From Anthostomella pinea (Eukaryota; Ascomycota; Sordariomycetes; Xylariales; Xylariaceae), in assembly GCA_963556695.1 (NCBI GenBank), contig CAUWAG010000007.1, positions 2,356,001 to 2,420,000 of the forward strand: a stretch of 64,000 nt of DNA, in the 5' to 3' direction. The notes under the pieces were generated by a model. It saw only the letters and a program-made list of their open reading frames with translations. It was not told the DNA's origin and did not search any database. Of this stretch, positions 22,388 to 33,583 are shown one piece after another (positions within the stretch are counted from its first letter, which is position 1; each line of letters opens with the position of its first letter). A program made the position numbers and the translations under genes.

Positions 22388-22425
22388 TATTCTGGTTATG
22401 TTAATTCCCTCAGTCTGAGAGGGCG

Positions 22426-22623
22426 TGTTGGATTCTAGGCTACGTTAGCCCATCCATAGTCATCTTTCAGGATCACCATCCCTATTTGTGACTCTGTCAC
22501 ATACGTGGCCAATATAAGGCCACGTATCCTTTCCTTTAGTATCTTGGATATATATAGGGCCATTCTGGCCGCTCCAGAATAGCTGGAATTCCTCTCCTTA
22601 ATAGAATACTTTGAAATCTCACA
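22426..22623 (+). repeat. 3' LTR of the first Copia element
   Basis: It starts TGTTGGATTCTAGG and ends ATCTCACA. About ten substitutions separate it from the 5' LTR, mostly C/T and G/A differences. It follows a purine-rich tract. Confidence 0.93.
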
Positions 22624-23392
22624 ACAAATGAGGTTTGGAAGAGGGAAGTACTGTCAGGAAGCATCCTGGAGAACAAGGAACCTTCATGTACATATACATG
22701 GTCTCCGCGCCTGATTAGTATTGCTCCTCTCTGCAGAACAACATACCATTCACCCCCCCCCCCCCCCCCCCCCCCCCCTATGGTTTGGCCTTGTGACATT
22801 GGCCGATGATTCTTCTTCTCAAACAGTGTGCGCTCTTGTCCTGTGTATTGAAGACGTTGAACTGGTCTGGTCGAACTTGCGCACCCCGGTAGATCTCAGG
22901 GTTGACAACTCTATCATTCTGGTAGATGTCTGGTAGTGTCGTTAGCGGATCAGTCCGTTGCTGTGGAGGTTCGAAAGCACAATTTACCTCTCAAAGCTTC
23001 GATCGTGTTAAACACGAGCCTGTTCGGACCGACACGCACGGCAGAGCCTTTTTGAACACGTCAGTGATCGACTGTGAAGGGGTGCCTGGATAGGCACCAA
23101 ACTCACCGAACTCAAGATGGTTTTGTAAGGTCTCCAAATGGAGGCGGCGTTGAAGAGTATAGTAGCCCCTATAAACGTCCGATATCTTAGCTACTAGTGG
23201 ATGTCACGGCGAGCGTACTGAGGAGCTGGGACATGGCCGGCAGCAAGCAGCTATTACTCTATTGACGAGAATATCAAGACTAGAGAGGAAAGGAAGAGAG
23301 AGAGAGAGATAGGTACAGTGGGAAGTTGCCCCTTTAAGGGGATCCTCTGGTCAGATCCTTCCCTTATTGGGAAGTATCGGCTTGTCATGTGG
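22624..23392. other. Spacer between two Copia elements, with a 26-base C run
   Basis: This is non-coding DNA between the elements. A homopolymer of 26 C lies at 22753-22778 and an (AG)n microsatellite at about 23293-23309. No gene is supported. Confidence 0.7.
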
Positions 23393-26300
23393 TGTTGGAT
23401 TAAAGGTGAGCCCAGAGGGCACCTTGATATGTTTGTTTGTTTTGTTTTTAACGTGGGGGGTAGCTCCTCAGTAGTGCAAACCACGCCTCCCAGACCCTCT
23501 GCATCGCAGGGTTGTAGAGGTCTCAAGATAATAAGTACAGTCAGTCCCGCTCACCGGCCCATCCCCGTTGTTGCGGCGGTATGACCTTGGGGTCATCCAT
23601 CTGGTCCTTTAAGGAAGGCTATCTATCGGGGGCAGATTGTTGAAAAGAACTTGCTCTTCTCCACGAATTTTGCCCATTCTGTGCTCCTCTCCCCTAAGTA
23701 TTGTAAACAAGCTGTCCTAGGCGAATGCCTAGGCAGTAGCCAATTTTCCCCAGCCTCTTACAAAAGAAAATGTGTTGTGGTGTTTTCTTTTCACTACAGT
23801 TGTAGTGATCATTCGAGTCTGTGTGCCCAAAGCGTTCATGGTAGCTGGCAAAGTCGCCATGTCCAGATCTGGCCGCTAGAAGTCTGTGTAAAGTACTCCT
23901 CTTAAAAGATATAAGGTCTCTTTTAGTTAAACAACTAGGACATCCTGGCCCAGAAGCTTTGGAACACCTAGTGCGCGCATCACAGGGGGTGGTCATCCAA
24001 GGACCAATAGGAGTGGAATGCGAGTCATGCAGAATGTCCAAGGCCAGACAGCATATATGGATAGCACCACGATCTAACTACGAAGATCCAGGAGAGAGAT
24101 TAGCCTTTGACTTCCACGATTACGAGAGATCGCTGTCAAACAAGTCATCTCACATGGTCTTTATATGCAGAAACTCTGGTGTCTCATAGGACTATGCTCT
24201 TGAGAATTGAACTACGCAAACAATCATCCGTGTGGTGTCAATGCACCTATCATGGCTGGAACGCCAATATGACATCAAAGTCAAGATAATTAAAACAGAT
24301 AACGAAATATACATTAACAAGTCAGACATAGAAAGATGGCTAGAAGCCCGCGCAATCAAGGTAGAGCCCTCCGCTCCCAATACACAAGCCAAGAACGGAG
24401 GTGCCAAGCGCCTAGGGGGTGTACTGAAAACAAAAGCGCGCGTGATGCGAATCGGTGCTAGATTACCGACCTTTCTATGGCCAGAAATACTCAAAGCTGC
24501 TATATATCTCTATAATCAGACACTAAGGGAAAAAAATGGGTGGAAAACCCCTTTTGATGTCTTTTTTGAAGCAGTCACAAGGAAAACAGGTCGACAAATG
24601 GCCCCAGACAAGCGCACCAACCAGACACATCTCTGGGTGTATGGCTGCAAGGCCTACGCAATGACAACTGACATAAAGTTGGGTCACTGAAGGCTAGACA
24701 GACTCAGTCCCAAAGCATAGATTGGATACTTGGTTGGATATCGGTCCTCTAATATTTACTGTGTGTGAGTGCCTCATCTGAACAAGGTGATAAGTACGAG
24801 AGATGTCGCTTTCAATGAGAATGAGTTATTTGATAGGAATAAAGAGCGGTTCCGAGATGACTTGAAGACAGCAACTATTAAAGGAATACAGGCCATGGTC
24901 AACAAGTACGCTCTATCCAAGTCCGACGACTATGTCCAGGACGAGGAAAAAAATCCTAATGAACTGCAAGCAGACCAACATCCTCCACCAACGGGGATAG
25001 AGGATGGAAGTGCGGGAGACCCGGTGGTCCCGACGGGGATACAAGTCTAAGAGAACAAAGAAGAAATAGATGTGAGTATTGGGAATGAGCACCCGTACAC
25101 CACGGCGAAGTTTGCCCTATTACCTTCACTACCGCTTAGTCCTCTGTCTGCCCTGCTAATTCATAGTATTCAGAAGGGGAATAAAGAACCCAAAAATCCT
25201 CTCCAAGACCCAGGACAAAAAGAGCTCGAGCCTTAGAAAGCGGCGTTTCTAACAGGCCTCAAGGCTTTGGCCATAAAATGATCAGGTAAAAACACCCTAG
25301 ATTGGGCAAGCATTGAGAGAGCTTTGCAAAAAGGATTCAAGCTGCACAGGCGACTTCTGGAAGAAGCGCCACAGCGGCGCGACAAATTAGCAACCTATTC
25401 AATAAGGCACTTGTTCAAATTGGCCGAAAAGAATCACCTAAAAAGTCATGACGGCATGAGGTCATGGACTGAGATCTGAAAGAAAGACCCATCTATACGA
25501 GGGCATCAAATCTTGGACTGCATATAGGTGTATGTCTACAAATTTAATAAGCATGGGAGGTTCATCAAGTGCAAGGCACGTCTCGTGGTCAGAGGAGATC
25601 AACAAAAGGGGCTGCATTCAGAGCAGACATATGCAGCTACTCTTGCTGGAAGATTGTTCAGGATCTTGATAGCCCTAGCGGTCAAGTTTGACCTCGAGAT
25701 GATCCAGTACGACATTGTCAACGCCTTTGTGCATGCCCCTATCAATGAGAAGATCTTTATGCGGATGCCACATAGCTATCGCAAGAAAGGTACAATTCTT
25801 TAATTGAATAAGGCACTCTATGGGCTGAGGGTTTCTCTATTATTATGGCAAAAAGAGTTCTTAAAGACTCTGGCCAGCTTGGGATTCAACCCGGTTCCAC
25901 ATGAGCCGTGCTGCTATACAAGAAAAGAAATCATGATATTCTTCTATGTGGACGACGTGATTGTCGCATATAGAGGACACGCACAAGAAGATATTCAAGA
26001 CGTGGTTCAGTAGTTTCAACGAAGATACGAGATCACTGGAGGCGAGCACATTCAATGGTTCCTTAGAATGGAAATTATTCAGGACCGGCCCCAGCGAAAG
26101 ATTTGGCTCTCCCAGACCTCCTATATTGAGAAAGTAACCAAGCTAATCAACCTGACCGACAGAGTCCCTGAGGTCCCAATAGGTACAGAAGAACTACTGT
26201 CCCGGCAAGATCACGCCCGCCCCTCACGAGATCCAGAAATACCAACCAAAGATTGGTTCCATTTTATTTGCCTCTGTTTCTACACGACCAGATATAGCCT

Positions 26301-26431
26301 TCGCAACGTCACACCTCACTAGATTCCTCACAAACCCAAGTCAGATCCATCAGAATGCCGCCGACCAAGTCATCCGATACCTATACAGATCAAGATACTA
26401 CTCTCTCCAGTTTGGAGGAGGAGACGATTTA

Positions 26432-27001
26432 GTGGTGGCCAGTGATGCTTCCTTTGCTGACAATACTCTCGACAGAAAGAGCTCTCAGGCATTTGCCATG
26501 ACTCTCTTCGGAGGATTGATCGGCTGGAGGGCTAACAAGCAAGACACAGTCACTATATCTACTACAGAAGCAGAACTACTCGCACTGGCTCAGGCAGTCA
26601 AAGAGACTCTGTACATCAGCCGGCTGGTTATGGAACTTGGTATTCAACTCGAATGCAAGAAGATCAAAATGGAATGCGACAATACACAGACAATTAAGCT
26701 AGTGACCGCCGAAATTGCCCTCTTAAAAACCAAGTCATGGCATGTGGACATACACAACCATTGGCTTCGACAAGAAGTGGAACAAGGAACTGTCAGCATT
26801 GAGTACACGCCTTCAGCACAGATAAAAGCGGATAGGTTGACCAAGGCCTTGCCGGCTCAATGGTGGGCAGGATCTCTGGATCAATTGGGATTGGTAGACA
26901 CTCGGGCAAGGCAGCTTGATTTGAGGTCACAGGAGGGAGCCATTGAGAAGAGAAAAGAGATTCTGAGTCAAGACCCTGAAGTAATTTACTCTATAGACTA
27001 G
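26432..27001 (+). pseudogene. RNase H end of the second Copia element
   Basis: This open fragment of 189 codons carries SDASFADNTLDRKSSQAF, a WRANKQDTVTISTTEAELLAL motif (split here: WRANKQDT, then STTEAELLAL) and ADRLTKALPAQWW, the usual C-terminal part of Copia polyproteins. It lacks its upstream RT in frame. Confidence 0.8.
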
Positions 27002-27038
27002 TTCAGCCAGAGCCGTTGCCTGCCTGGCTGAGGGGGTG

Positions 27039-27190
27039 TGTTGGATTAAAGGTGAGCCCAGAAGGCACCTTGATAGGTAGACACCGGAGCCTAGTTGTTC
27101 CGTCCCGATCCAGCCCCCTCTGTCATAAAACTGCCACGGTCGCACGAGGACACTCCAGAGAGACAGAATACACACACACACACTTCAACC
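27039..27190 (+). repeat. 3' LTR of the second Copia element (right end approximate)
   Basis: It begins TGTTGGATTAAAGG after a purine-rich tract (GAGGGGG). The first 37 bp match 23393-23429 with one or two differences; after that the two copies diverge completely. A CA-repeat lies at about 27169-27183. The end could not be fixed because the 5' copy is lost. Confidence 0.6.
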
Positions 27191-27209
27191 TCACGATTGG
27201 CTTAAATCT

Positions 27210-27740
27210 GACATGTGGGAAGGTCCGTGCAGGCCGTCACAATCCGCGTCCTGGATACTATGTTTTGTGATTGCTGCCGCAACTTGGTAAAACCACACGC
27301 AATACGCGTTTGGATCTTTGTTGAAGACCCTCTGCTAATCCATCCTCCAATAGAAACGCGTCCAGAGGCCTGATGTGTGTTTAATGAAGTTCTGTGTTCA
27401 GTTTTTTACAACGCGTCCAGCCCCACATACCGCCAACAATTGATTCGCTATATCTTCAATATAACTGTGCCGGGTAGAAATGCTCGCATATTCAGGTCAA
27501 GAATAAAGGAAAGAATGTTATTCTCTTTAGAAACCATAAGTTTCAAAGTATTGGGCATGCTGTTGCGTCGTGATAACATTCCTTTGATTCTATTGCTTAA
27601 AGTGGAACAAGGGATATTAAAGCGTTTCACAAGCTGAAATATAGAAATATGAGGGTCACGTCGTTTAGCTTAAACAGCTAGCTGTAAGTCTGATTTGTTA
27701 TAACGCAGTGCCATTGATGTTGGTGGAGATATAATAGTTT
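27210..27740 (-). pseudogene. Fot1/pogo-like DNA transposase, N-terminal relic
   Basis: The minus strand from about 27720 reads MALRYNKSDLQLAV, a stop, then KRRDPHISIFQLVKRFNIP and STLSNRIKG. This is the helix-turn-helix start of Fot1/pogo-type (Tc1-mariner superfamily) transposases. After frame shifts, pieces resembling the Tc5-type DNA-binding domain follow (ANQLLAVCGAGRV, then NFIKHTSGL, then DPNAYCVWF) down to about 27210. The catalytic DDE domain is absent. The first stop is again a probable CAA-to-TAA change. It abuts the right end of the second Copia element. Confidence 0.7.
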
Positions 27741-29092
27741 GAACCGTGTTGGTTGGAAAGTTCATGACAAGTGCCAACTCGCTTGTAGTGCCAACTCGCT
27801 TGTCAGCTACGTTAATATAAAAAAATACTAAAAAATAATAAGGATTTATAAAGTATCTGTAAGCAGTCGGGTGGCTCACAGGTGTGCTGTAGCACGCTTC
27901 TAGGGGTGACAAGGCTGACAAGGCTGACAGCAGCACTGAAAGGAAGGAACAGCCTGGAAGCGGGCTTTGAGCCTTAGTGTATCTGGGACAAGGGATCTTT
28001 ACCCTCCGGATCAAAGGCTGGGCATTGCTTTGAAGTTGGTATGTGTATTTAGTACCTGAACAGGTCCCAAGACCCAAGGGTAGATCCGCACCCAAAATGT
28101 AAGCAACATGATGACCTGAACCACTGAACCGATCTTTTCCATAGTATCAGAAGTATTTTAATATAACCTATTACAACGCGAATATTTCAATATAGTTAAA
28201 AAATCGATATTAACGATATTAACGTTAATATTAACTTATAAAGGCCTCGTAGTTAAGTTGGTTGCTAAGGCTACAAGGGTCCTCGTGGATTGAGTTGGTG
28301 TGGATATTGATATCAATCCACGTCAACCGTTGGTATCCGTTGACTTGGTCGGAACCCTGCTGGTGAGAGGTCGAGTCTGGAAGCACTTCACCATGCTCTT
28401 AGAGCCGCTGTTTGATTTCTACCCATTATTCAGCGTTCAAGTCACCCTTCTGCAACGGGCAAAAACAGGCTCGATTACAATACGGAGCGTGGCGCGGGCT
28501 GAGTATAAGCCAGCATCACGATCCTGAGGACTGTACCAAGTTACTTGGCGCCGACATATCATAACCACAGCATCCTCTAGGAGTTCAAACTATAAGAGAA
28601 TTGAAAAGCGTTTATGATCACTTGGTGGGATGCGAGGGCATGGCCCTGGCGCGTTCGAAAGAATGGACTGGTTAGTTTACCATGATTTGCAAATATGCCC
28701 GCTGGTCGCCAATGATACCTTTACCAGAATGCTGGATCTAGTCGCTGTCAATGTGGTGCTTCGCCGCAGACTGGTTTTTGTGTCACTCATTCTATTCACC
28801 CTCCTTTATCCATTCAACGGCTTGGTCTGACTCATTCGTTCATTTAGACAGCGAGCATATCGTTCAATCACCATTCACTATTCACCCATTATTCCCAGTG
28901 ACAGCTACAGTTAGATCCAACCCTGACGGCGCGAACCTTTATTTTCTCAAGGAACTTTTAGTGTAACCTTTCTTCAACCATCCCTTCGTGTCATCTTTGC
29001 ACCACACCAAGACCACCTCCAACGCGAAAGCAGATCATTTGCGCTAGATCTTCACAAAACCGTCCTTACCGCCACTGATAAAAGCTGTCATC
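27741..29092. other. AT-rich repeat-island edge and promoter of the DUF1996 gene
   Basis: 27800-28250 is conspicuously AT-rich (runs such as AAAAAATACTAAAAAATAA and TTAATATTAACTTATAA), as expected for RIP-affected repeats. A 12-bp palindrome ATTGATATCAAT lies near 28305. From about 28800 the sequence has pyrimidine-rich CATTCAC/CACTATTCACCC motifs typical of a fungal promoter or 5' UTR. No gene is supported. Confidence 0.55.
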
Positions 29093-30667
29093 ATGAAGCT
29101 CCTCTCTGCTGGGGCTGCTACCTGTCTACCCCTTCTTGCAGCGGCCGCAGGGGAAAAGGGAGGGTTTGCCGTTCTCGGTTTCAGCAGGCCAGGCTTCGTG
29201 ACCGAAGGACGCGTCAACCCGATCGTAAGCCCGGGGAAAGATTCGGGGCATCTACATGGCGTTATGGGAGGAAGCAACTTCGGCCTGAACGTTGAAAACG
29301 ACGATCTGTTGAGCTCCAACTGCACCAGCACGGTGATCGCCAATGACTTCAGCAACTACTGGGTCCCAGAGCTTTTCTTTCAGGACCCTACAAGCTCGAG
29401 CCATTTCGAAAAAGTCCCCCTTTCGTACATGCTGGTGTACTATTTGTAAGTGGAGACGGGATACGGTTGGAACAGTGGATCTTGACTGACCTTACATCCA
29501 GCTTCGAGAGAACCCTAGATGACATCGAACCATTCCCTGCGGGGATGAAGATGGTTAGCGGAGATGGCATGACGAGGTCGCCGCCGGCCACGGGAGGAGC
29601 ACAGAACCTGGACGCCGGAAATGGCAAACCGATCAACGCCATCCCAGTCCCACTGCCCCCGAACCAGCTACGACAAGCCGTCCTACCCACCAGGCTCAGA
29701 CGGCACGACGGCGGGCATCGTCGACCCTCAGCAACCAAACTATGGTACGGGCTTCCCGTTATACCCATGTGACGCCTGGTATCTCCGCCAGGACGTCCAT
29801 TTCCCCTCTTGTTACAACCCCGAAGCCGGCCTAGACGACTACAAGAACAACATGGCCTGGCCGTCGACCGATAGCAACGGGTACGTCAACTGTCCCGAGG
29901 GCTACACGCACGTTCCCCACTTCTACTATGAGGTGTACTGGGACACCAAGAAGTGGGACGACGGCAACCGGTGGACTCCCGATGGCAAGACCCAGCCGTA
30001 TGTATTTGCCAACGGCGACGCCACGGGCTTCAGCTCGCATGGCGATATCATCGCCGGGTGGGGCAATGACACCCTCAGCCACATTATCGTCACCTGCGAC
30101 CGTACGGGCTTGGTTGGTGAGGGGATGGACCAGTGCACAGGTATTCCCGGCGGGCTGAACCACGGCAAGATGTGCACAATTCCCTCGCCCGTCATCGAGA
30201 CCCTGGACCTAAACGAGGTTCTGACGAAACTGCCTGGCGATAACCCAGTCACCGGGTTCGGAAAGGGTGGCGTCGACAGCTCTCCCGTCGACTCGAACTC
30301 CTTGAGCTCATCACCGACCTTAGAGCCTTCAACGACTGCCGTCGCTCCAGGTCCGGATAGCACATATCCGACTTCTACCCAAGCCCCCACGGTCAGTACA
30401 CACAACACTGAGGCAAAGACGACGGCTTCCGATATCGTGGCCGGCACAGCGGATACAGACTGCGGCGAGGAGACCAAGGCGTCAGACGCGTCCACGTCCG
30501 CTGCTGAAACGGCATCGACCGAGGCGAGCGCCATCACCGTCTGGGACTTCGTGACTACCTCTGTCACGATTACGGTGTGTAGCGAGCCGACGCCCGAGGC
30601 GAGTATCGTCACCGTTTGGGATATTGAGAAGACCTTTGTCACGACGACGGTCCTTGGTGACTCGTGA
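29093..30667 (+). CDS. Secreted DUF1996 protein, probable frameshift
   Basis: A signal peptide (MKLLSAGAATCLPLLAAAAG) is followed by the DUF1996 domain: GKDSGHLHGVMGGSNFG near residue 45, the SNCTST motif and later PCDAWYLRQDVHFPSCYNP, GYTHVPHFYYEVYWDT and ANGDATGFSSHGD. One intron is inferred at about 29444-29510 (GTAAGT...CCAG). Between about 29620 and 29660 the frame changes by one base with no plausible intron, so an indel or sequence error is likely. The C-terminal 120 residues are Ser/Thr-rich and repeat TVWDFVTTSVTITV / TVWDIEKTFVTTTV, probably O-glycosylated; no GPI signal is evident. The domain's biochemical role is unknown, and members are extracellular fungal proteins. Confidence 0.75.
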
Positions 30668-31711
30668 GCCCACGGGCGCGGCGCACTGGAAGAAACATGC
30701 TGCACGGTCGTCGCATGGCCGGCGTGCTCGACATCCCCTTCACGAGGACGAGGGCGGATGATGGGCCCAGGAGGTCGGTGTCCTTGACACTTATTCTCTC
30801 TGTATATTCAGATCTTGGGTTTCTTGATTTTGGGGCCTTTCTTGCGCGGAGCACAGGGGATGGGAGTTGGATGCAATACTTTCACATGCCCATGTAGAGA
30901 CCGGTGATGTTTGTAGACTGGCATTCTGAAATTAGGAACTTGGACGGCTTTGAGAGCGGTCACGAATTGGTAGTCAAGGCTCCCTCGATTTTTGGGGACC
31001 TGCCCACGCTGCGGATCGAGCGGCCTTCGCCAATCTGGATTGCACTCGCTGACCATCTACTCTGCACGATGAAGTAGCAATAGACTGAAGATGAGATTCT
31101 CCCGGCGGCAAACTTTGCCTCATTAATCAATCTGCTACTTGGCGCATCGATTGACGATTCGCTTGTCGGCAGGAGAGCCGGTCGGCGCCCCTGGGCTGGT
31201 TCCGTACCCAATGCAAGTGGCCACCGCGACTTAATAGAGCCTATATGGATGCAGGAACCCGGACAGCTGGTATAGTATATGAATTGCAATCAACTCCAAA
31301 CACGGTCGGTGTGCTAGAGTAACTTCATCTCAGATATGGTAGCACCATGCTTGAGTCTAGCGCGCATGAAGATGGACACGAGCAGCTCATATTAGGACCC
31401 AAGAAGCGAATGGACGGTTGCGGCGGGACGGCGGGCCACGTTCCCAACACTGCCTACGGGGCCCAGGGCGGCGATCTATGTTCCATTGTACAGAATAGGC
31501 ATTGCGATGGCTTGGCTTCCGGAGGCGACGAAAATTGGGGAAGTTGGGGTACTATAGTTTCTCCGTCTACCTGACTTGGACAGATTGGAGAGGGCATATA
31601 TATCCCGGCGTGTAAGTGAACGTGTTGCGGTCAAGGAAGGTTGTCTGCCACCCTGTCACATACCAAGGTCGACTCACCACACCACGAGCAACACCAGCGA
31701 CTATAGACGCA
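30668..31711. promoter_or_regulatory. Spacer with the GH7 promoter
   Basis: This spacer of about 1 kb lies between two plus-strand secreted-protein genes. A TATA box (GGCATATATATCCC, core near 31597-31603) lies about 110 bp before the GH7 ATG. No gene is supported in the rest. Confidence 0.55.
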
Positions 31712-33096
31712 ATGGCTCACAACAACTTCCTGCTCGCCACCGCCCTGCTGCGGCTCGCCGCCGCTCAGAAGCCCGCCGCCACCCCGGACACCTACCCTGA
31801 GCTTACCACATACCGGTGCACAGTAGCCGGCGGCTGCATCGAGGCGACCAATTTTCTGGTTCTCGACTCCGACGCCCATGGCGTCACCCAAGCCGACGGC
31901 GCCGCGTGCGGCTCCTGGGGCAGCGCGCCCAACGCGACAGCCTGCCCGACGGAGGAGGCGTGCGCCGAGAACTGCGCCATGAACACCGTCAGCGACTACA
32001 GCACGGTCGGGGTGACGACCGACACGGACGCGGTGCGCATGCAGCTCATCGTCGGCGACAACGTCGTCTCGCCGCGGATCTACCTTCTCGACGAGACCAA
32101 GGAGCAGTACGAGATGGTCAAGTTCACGGGCGGCGAGTTCGCCTTCGACATCGACGCCACCCACCTGCCCTGCGGCATGAACAGCGCACTCTACCTCGGC
32201 GAGATGCTGGCGGACGGCGGCAAGAGCGACTTGAACACCGGTGGCGCTGCTTGGGGGACTGGGTACTGCGATGCGCAGTGCTACGTCACCCCGTTCATCA
32301 ACGGTGTCGTAAGTAAAACCCATCTCAACAGCCTAGCCAACTCAGCTCCCGTACGATCCTTGACTAACCGGACTTATAGGGCAACATCGAGGGCAAGGGC
32401 GCCTGCTGCAACGAAATGGACATCTGGGAAGCCAACGCGCGCGCGAACCAGATCGCGCCGCACCCGTGCAACCAGACGGGCCCGTACCTCTGCGACGTGG
32501 ACGCGGGCGAGTGCGGCGCCGATGGCGTGTGCGACAAGAACGGCTGCGGGTGGAACCCGTACCGGCTCAACCAGCCGGACTACTACGGCGAGGGCGCGGG
32601 CTTCGACGTCGACACCACCAAGCCGTTCACCGTCGTCACGCAGTTCCCCGCCGACGCCGACGGCCAGCTGACCGAGATCCACCGGCTGTACGTGCAGGAC
32701 GGCGCCGTAATCAAGGCCGAGGTCGTCCAGAAGGAGGGCGTGCCCGCCGTCGACTTCGAGAACGACGCGTACTGCAATGCCACGGGCTCGACGAAGTTCA
32801 TGGAGCTTGGCGCGATGGCCGCGATGGGCGATGCCTTGACCAGGGGCATGGTGCTGACGTTCAGCATTTGGTGGGATGCAAGTGGTAACATGTCGTGGCT
32901 GGATGGCGCGGCGGATGGTGCTGGCCCTTGCAATGCGACGGAGGGAAACCCGGATACGATCACGGTCGTTGAACCGCACCCTGAAGTGACGTTTAGTAAC
33001 TTGAAATGGGGCGAGATTGGCTCGACTTTCTCGTCGGCTGCGGCAAATGCGACACGAAATGCGACACAGAGTTATCTAGGTAGACGTTTCTATTAG
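31712..33096 (+). CDS. GH7 cellulase (endoglucanase/cellobiohydrolase), 437 aa
   Basis: This secreted glycoside hydrolase of family 7 cleaves beta-1,4-glucan with retention. The signal peptide is MAHNNFLLATALLRLAAA with the mature end probably at Gln. The conserved catalytic motif NEMDIWEAN lies directly after the intron (about residues 206-214) and supplies nucleophile, Asp and acid/base residues. Numerous cysteines fit the disulfide-rich GH7 fold. One intron at 32309-32379 (GTAAGT...TAG) joins INGV to GNIEGKGACC. The length, and the end at SYLGRRFY without linker or CBM1, point to a single-domain enzyme, more like short endoglucanases than CBH1. The exons are strongly GC-rich. Confidence 0.93.
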
Positions 33097-33583
33097 TATG
33101 CTGACGCCGTCTACCTGAGCGGGGGACATCCCTCTTGGGCAGTCTGGCAGCGCTCTGCTGAGACGCCAAAACACATGTTCACTTGATGAATTTGATTGAA
33201 TAGGATAAGTGGCTGACATTGTGGCTGAATAAGTCATTGGGGTGGCTGTGCCGCCTAATCGGGCGACTTCGGGCACTGTAACCCTGGGAAGACAGTCTTC
33301 CAAGAACTTCAGCATTTAGAACTACCTGTGAGCAGTACCCATCTGTATATGTAAGCGGTATGTGGGGATCAGCCACGCTGTCGGGTCGTACAGGGACCCA
33401 CAGGGCCTCTAAGTGTATTCTACCACCAACAAACAGTCCATAGACCTTTTCCTGAATACAACAACGCTGTCACGCTCATACTGCACTTATCGTTTCACGG
33501 ATAATGCTCTCACTACCTCCTCTGAATTCCACCATCTCAAACGCAATGCCCACTCCATGTACTACGTAACTTGGCACCTGCTC
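33097..33583. other. Convergent 3' spacer
   Basis: This is about 490 bp between the 3' ends of the GH7 gene (plus) and the NRPS-like gene (minus). Nothing else was recognised. Confidence 0.5.

Larger units (their letters stand above)
17283..22623 (+). mobile_element. Copia (Ty1) LTR retrotransposon, nearly full length, inactive
   Basis: Two 198-bp LTRs flank a 4.9-kb interior. The domain order is gag, protease (DTGS), integrase, reverse transcriptase (YVDD), RNase H, which is diagnostic for Copia. A TGG-starting primer-binding-like sequence directly follows the 5' LTR, and a purine-rich tract (GAGAGGG) precedes the 3' LTR. The gag-integrase half is broken by several stops and a frameshift, while the RT-RNase H half is open. 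The LTRs differ at about 10 of 198 positions by eye, mostly transitions, so the insertion is not recent. No target-site duplication is visible, suggesting recombination or erosion. Confidence 0.92.
23393..27190 (+). mobile_element. Second Copia-type retrotransposon, decayed
   Basis: The left end TGTTGGATTAAAGGTGAG recurs at 27039, but only the first 37 bp (23393-23429) match the right copy, so the 5' LTR is mostly lost. No gag is recognisable. Integrase pieces lie at about 23960-24690 (GPIGVECESCRMSKARQH, later NTQAKNGGAKR, a diverged form of the 'PQQNGVAER' motif). RT pieces lie at 25528-26013 (KARLVVRGDQQ, DIVNAFVHAPINEKIFM, FFYVDDVIVAY). RNase H lies at 26432-27001. Many stops and at least one frameshift occur. 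The right boundary near 27190 is uncertain. It belongs to a different Copia family from the first element. Confidence 0.8.

Noticed and set aside
17278..22628. Target-site duplication around the first Copia element
   Set aside because: The five bases on each side (CCTAG and ACAAA) differ, so no duplication can be claimed.
28245..28300. tRNA-like stretch (CTCGTAGTTAAGTTGGTTGC)
   Set aside because: It resembles a D-arm, but no matching acceptor stem or T-loop GTTCRANNC could be found at the right distance.
29926..30705. A 259-codon minus-strand frame opposite the DUF1996 gene
   Set aside because: It mirrors the Thr/Val-rich repeats of the real gene; no domain of its own, and the opposite strand carries clear family motifs.
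31631..32323. A 230-codon minus-strand frame opposite the GH7 exon 1
   Set aside because: High GC coding DNA often leaves the antisense frame open; the sequence is low-complexity Ala/Gly/Val and the plus strand is an unmistakable cellulase.
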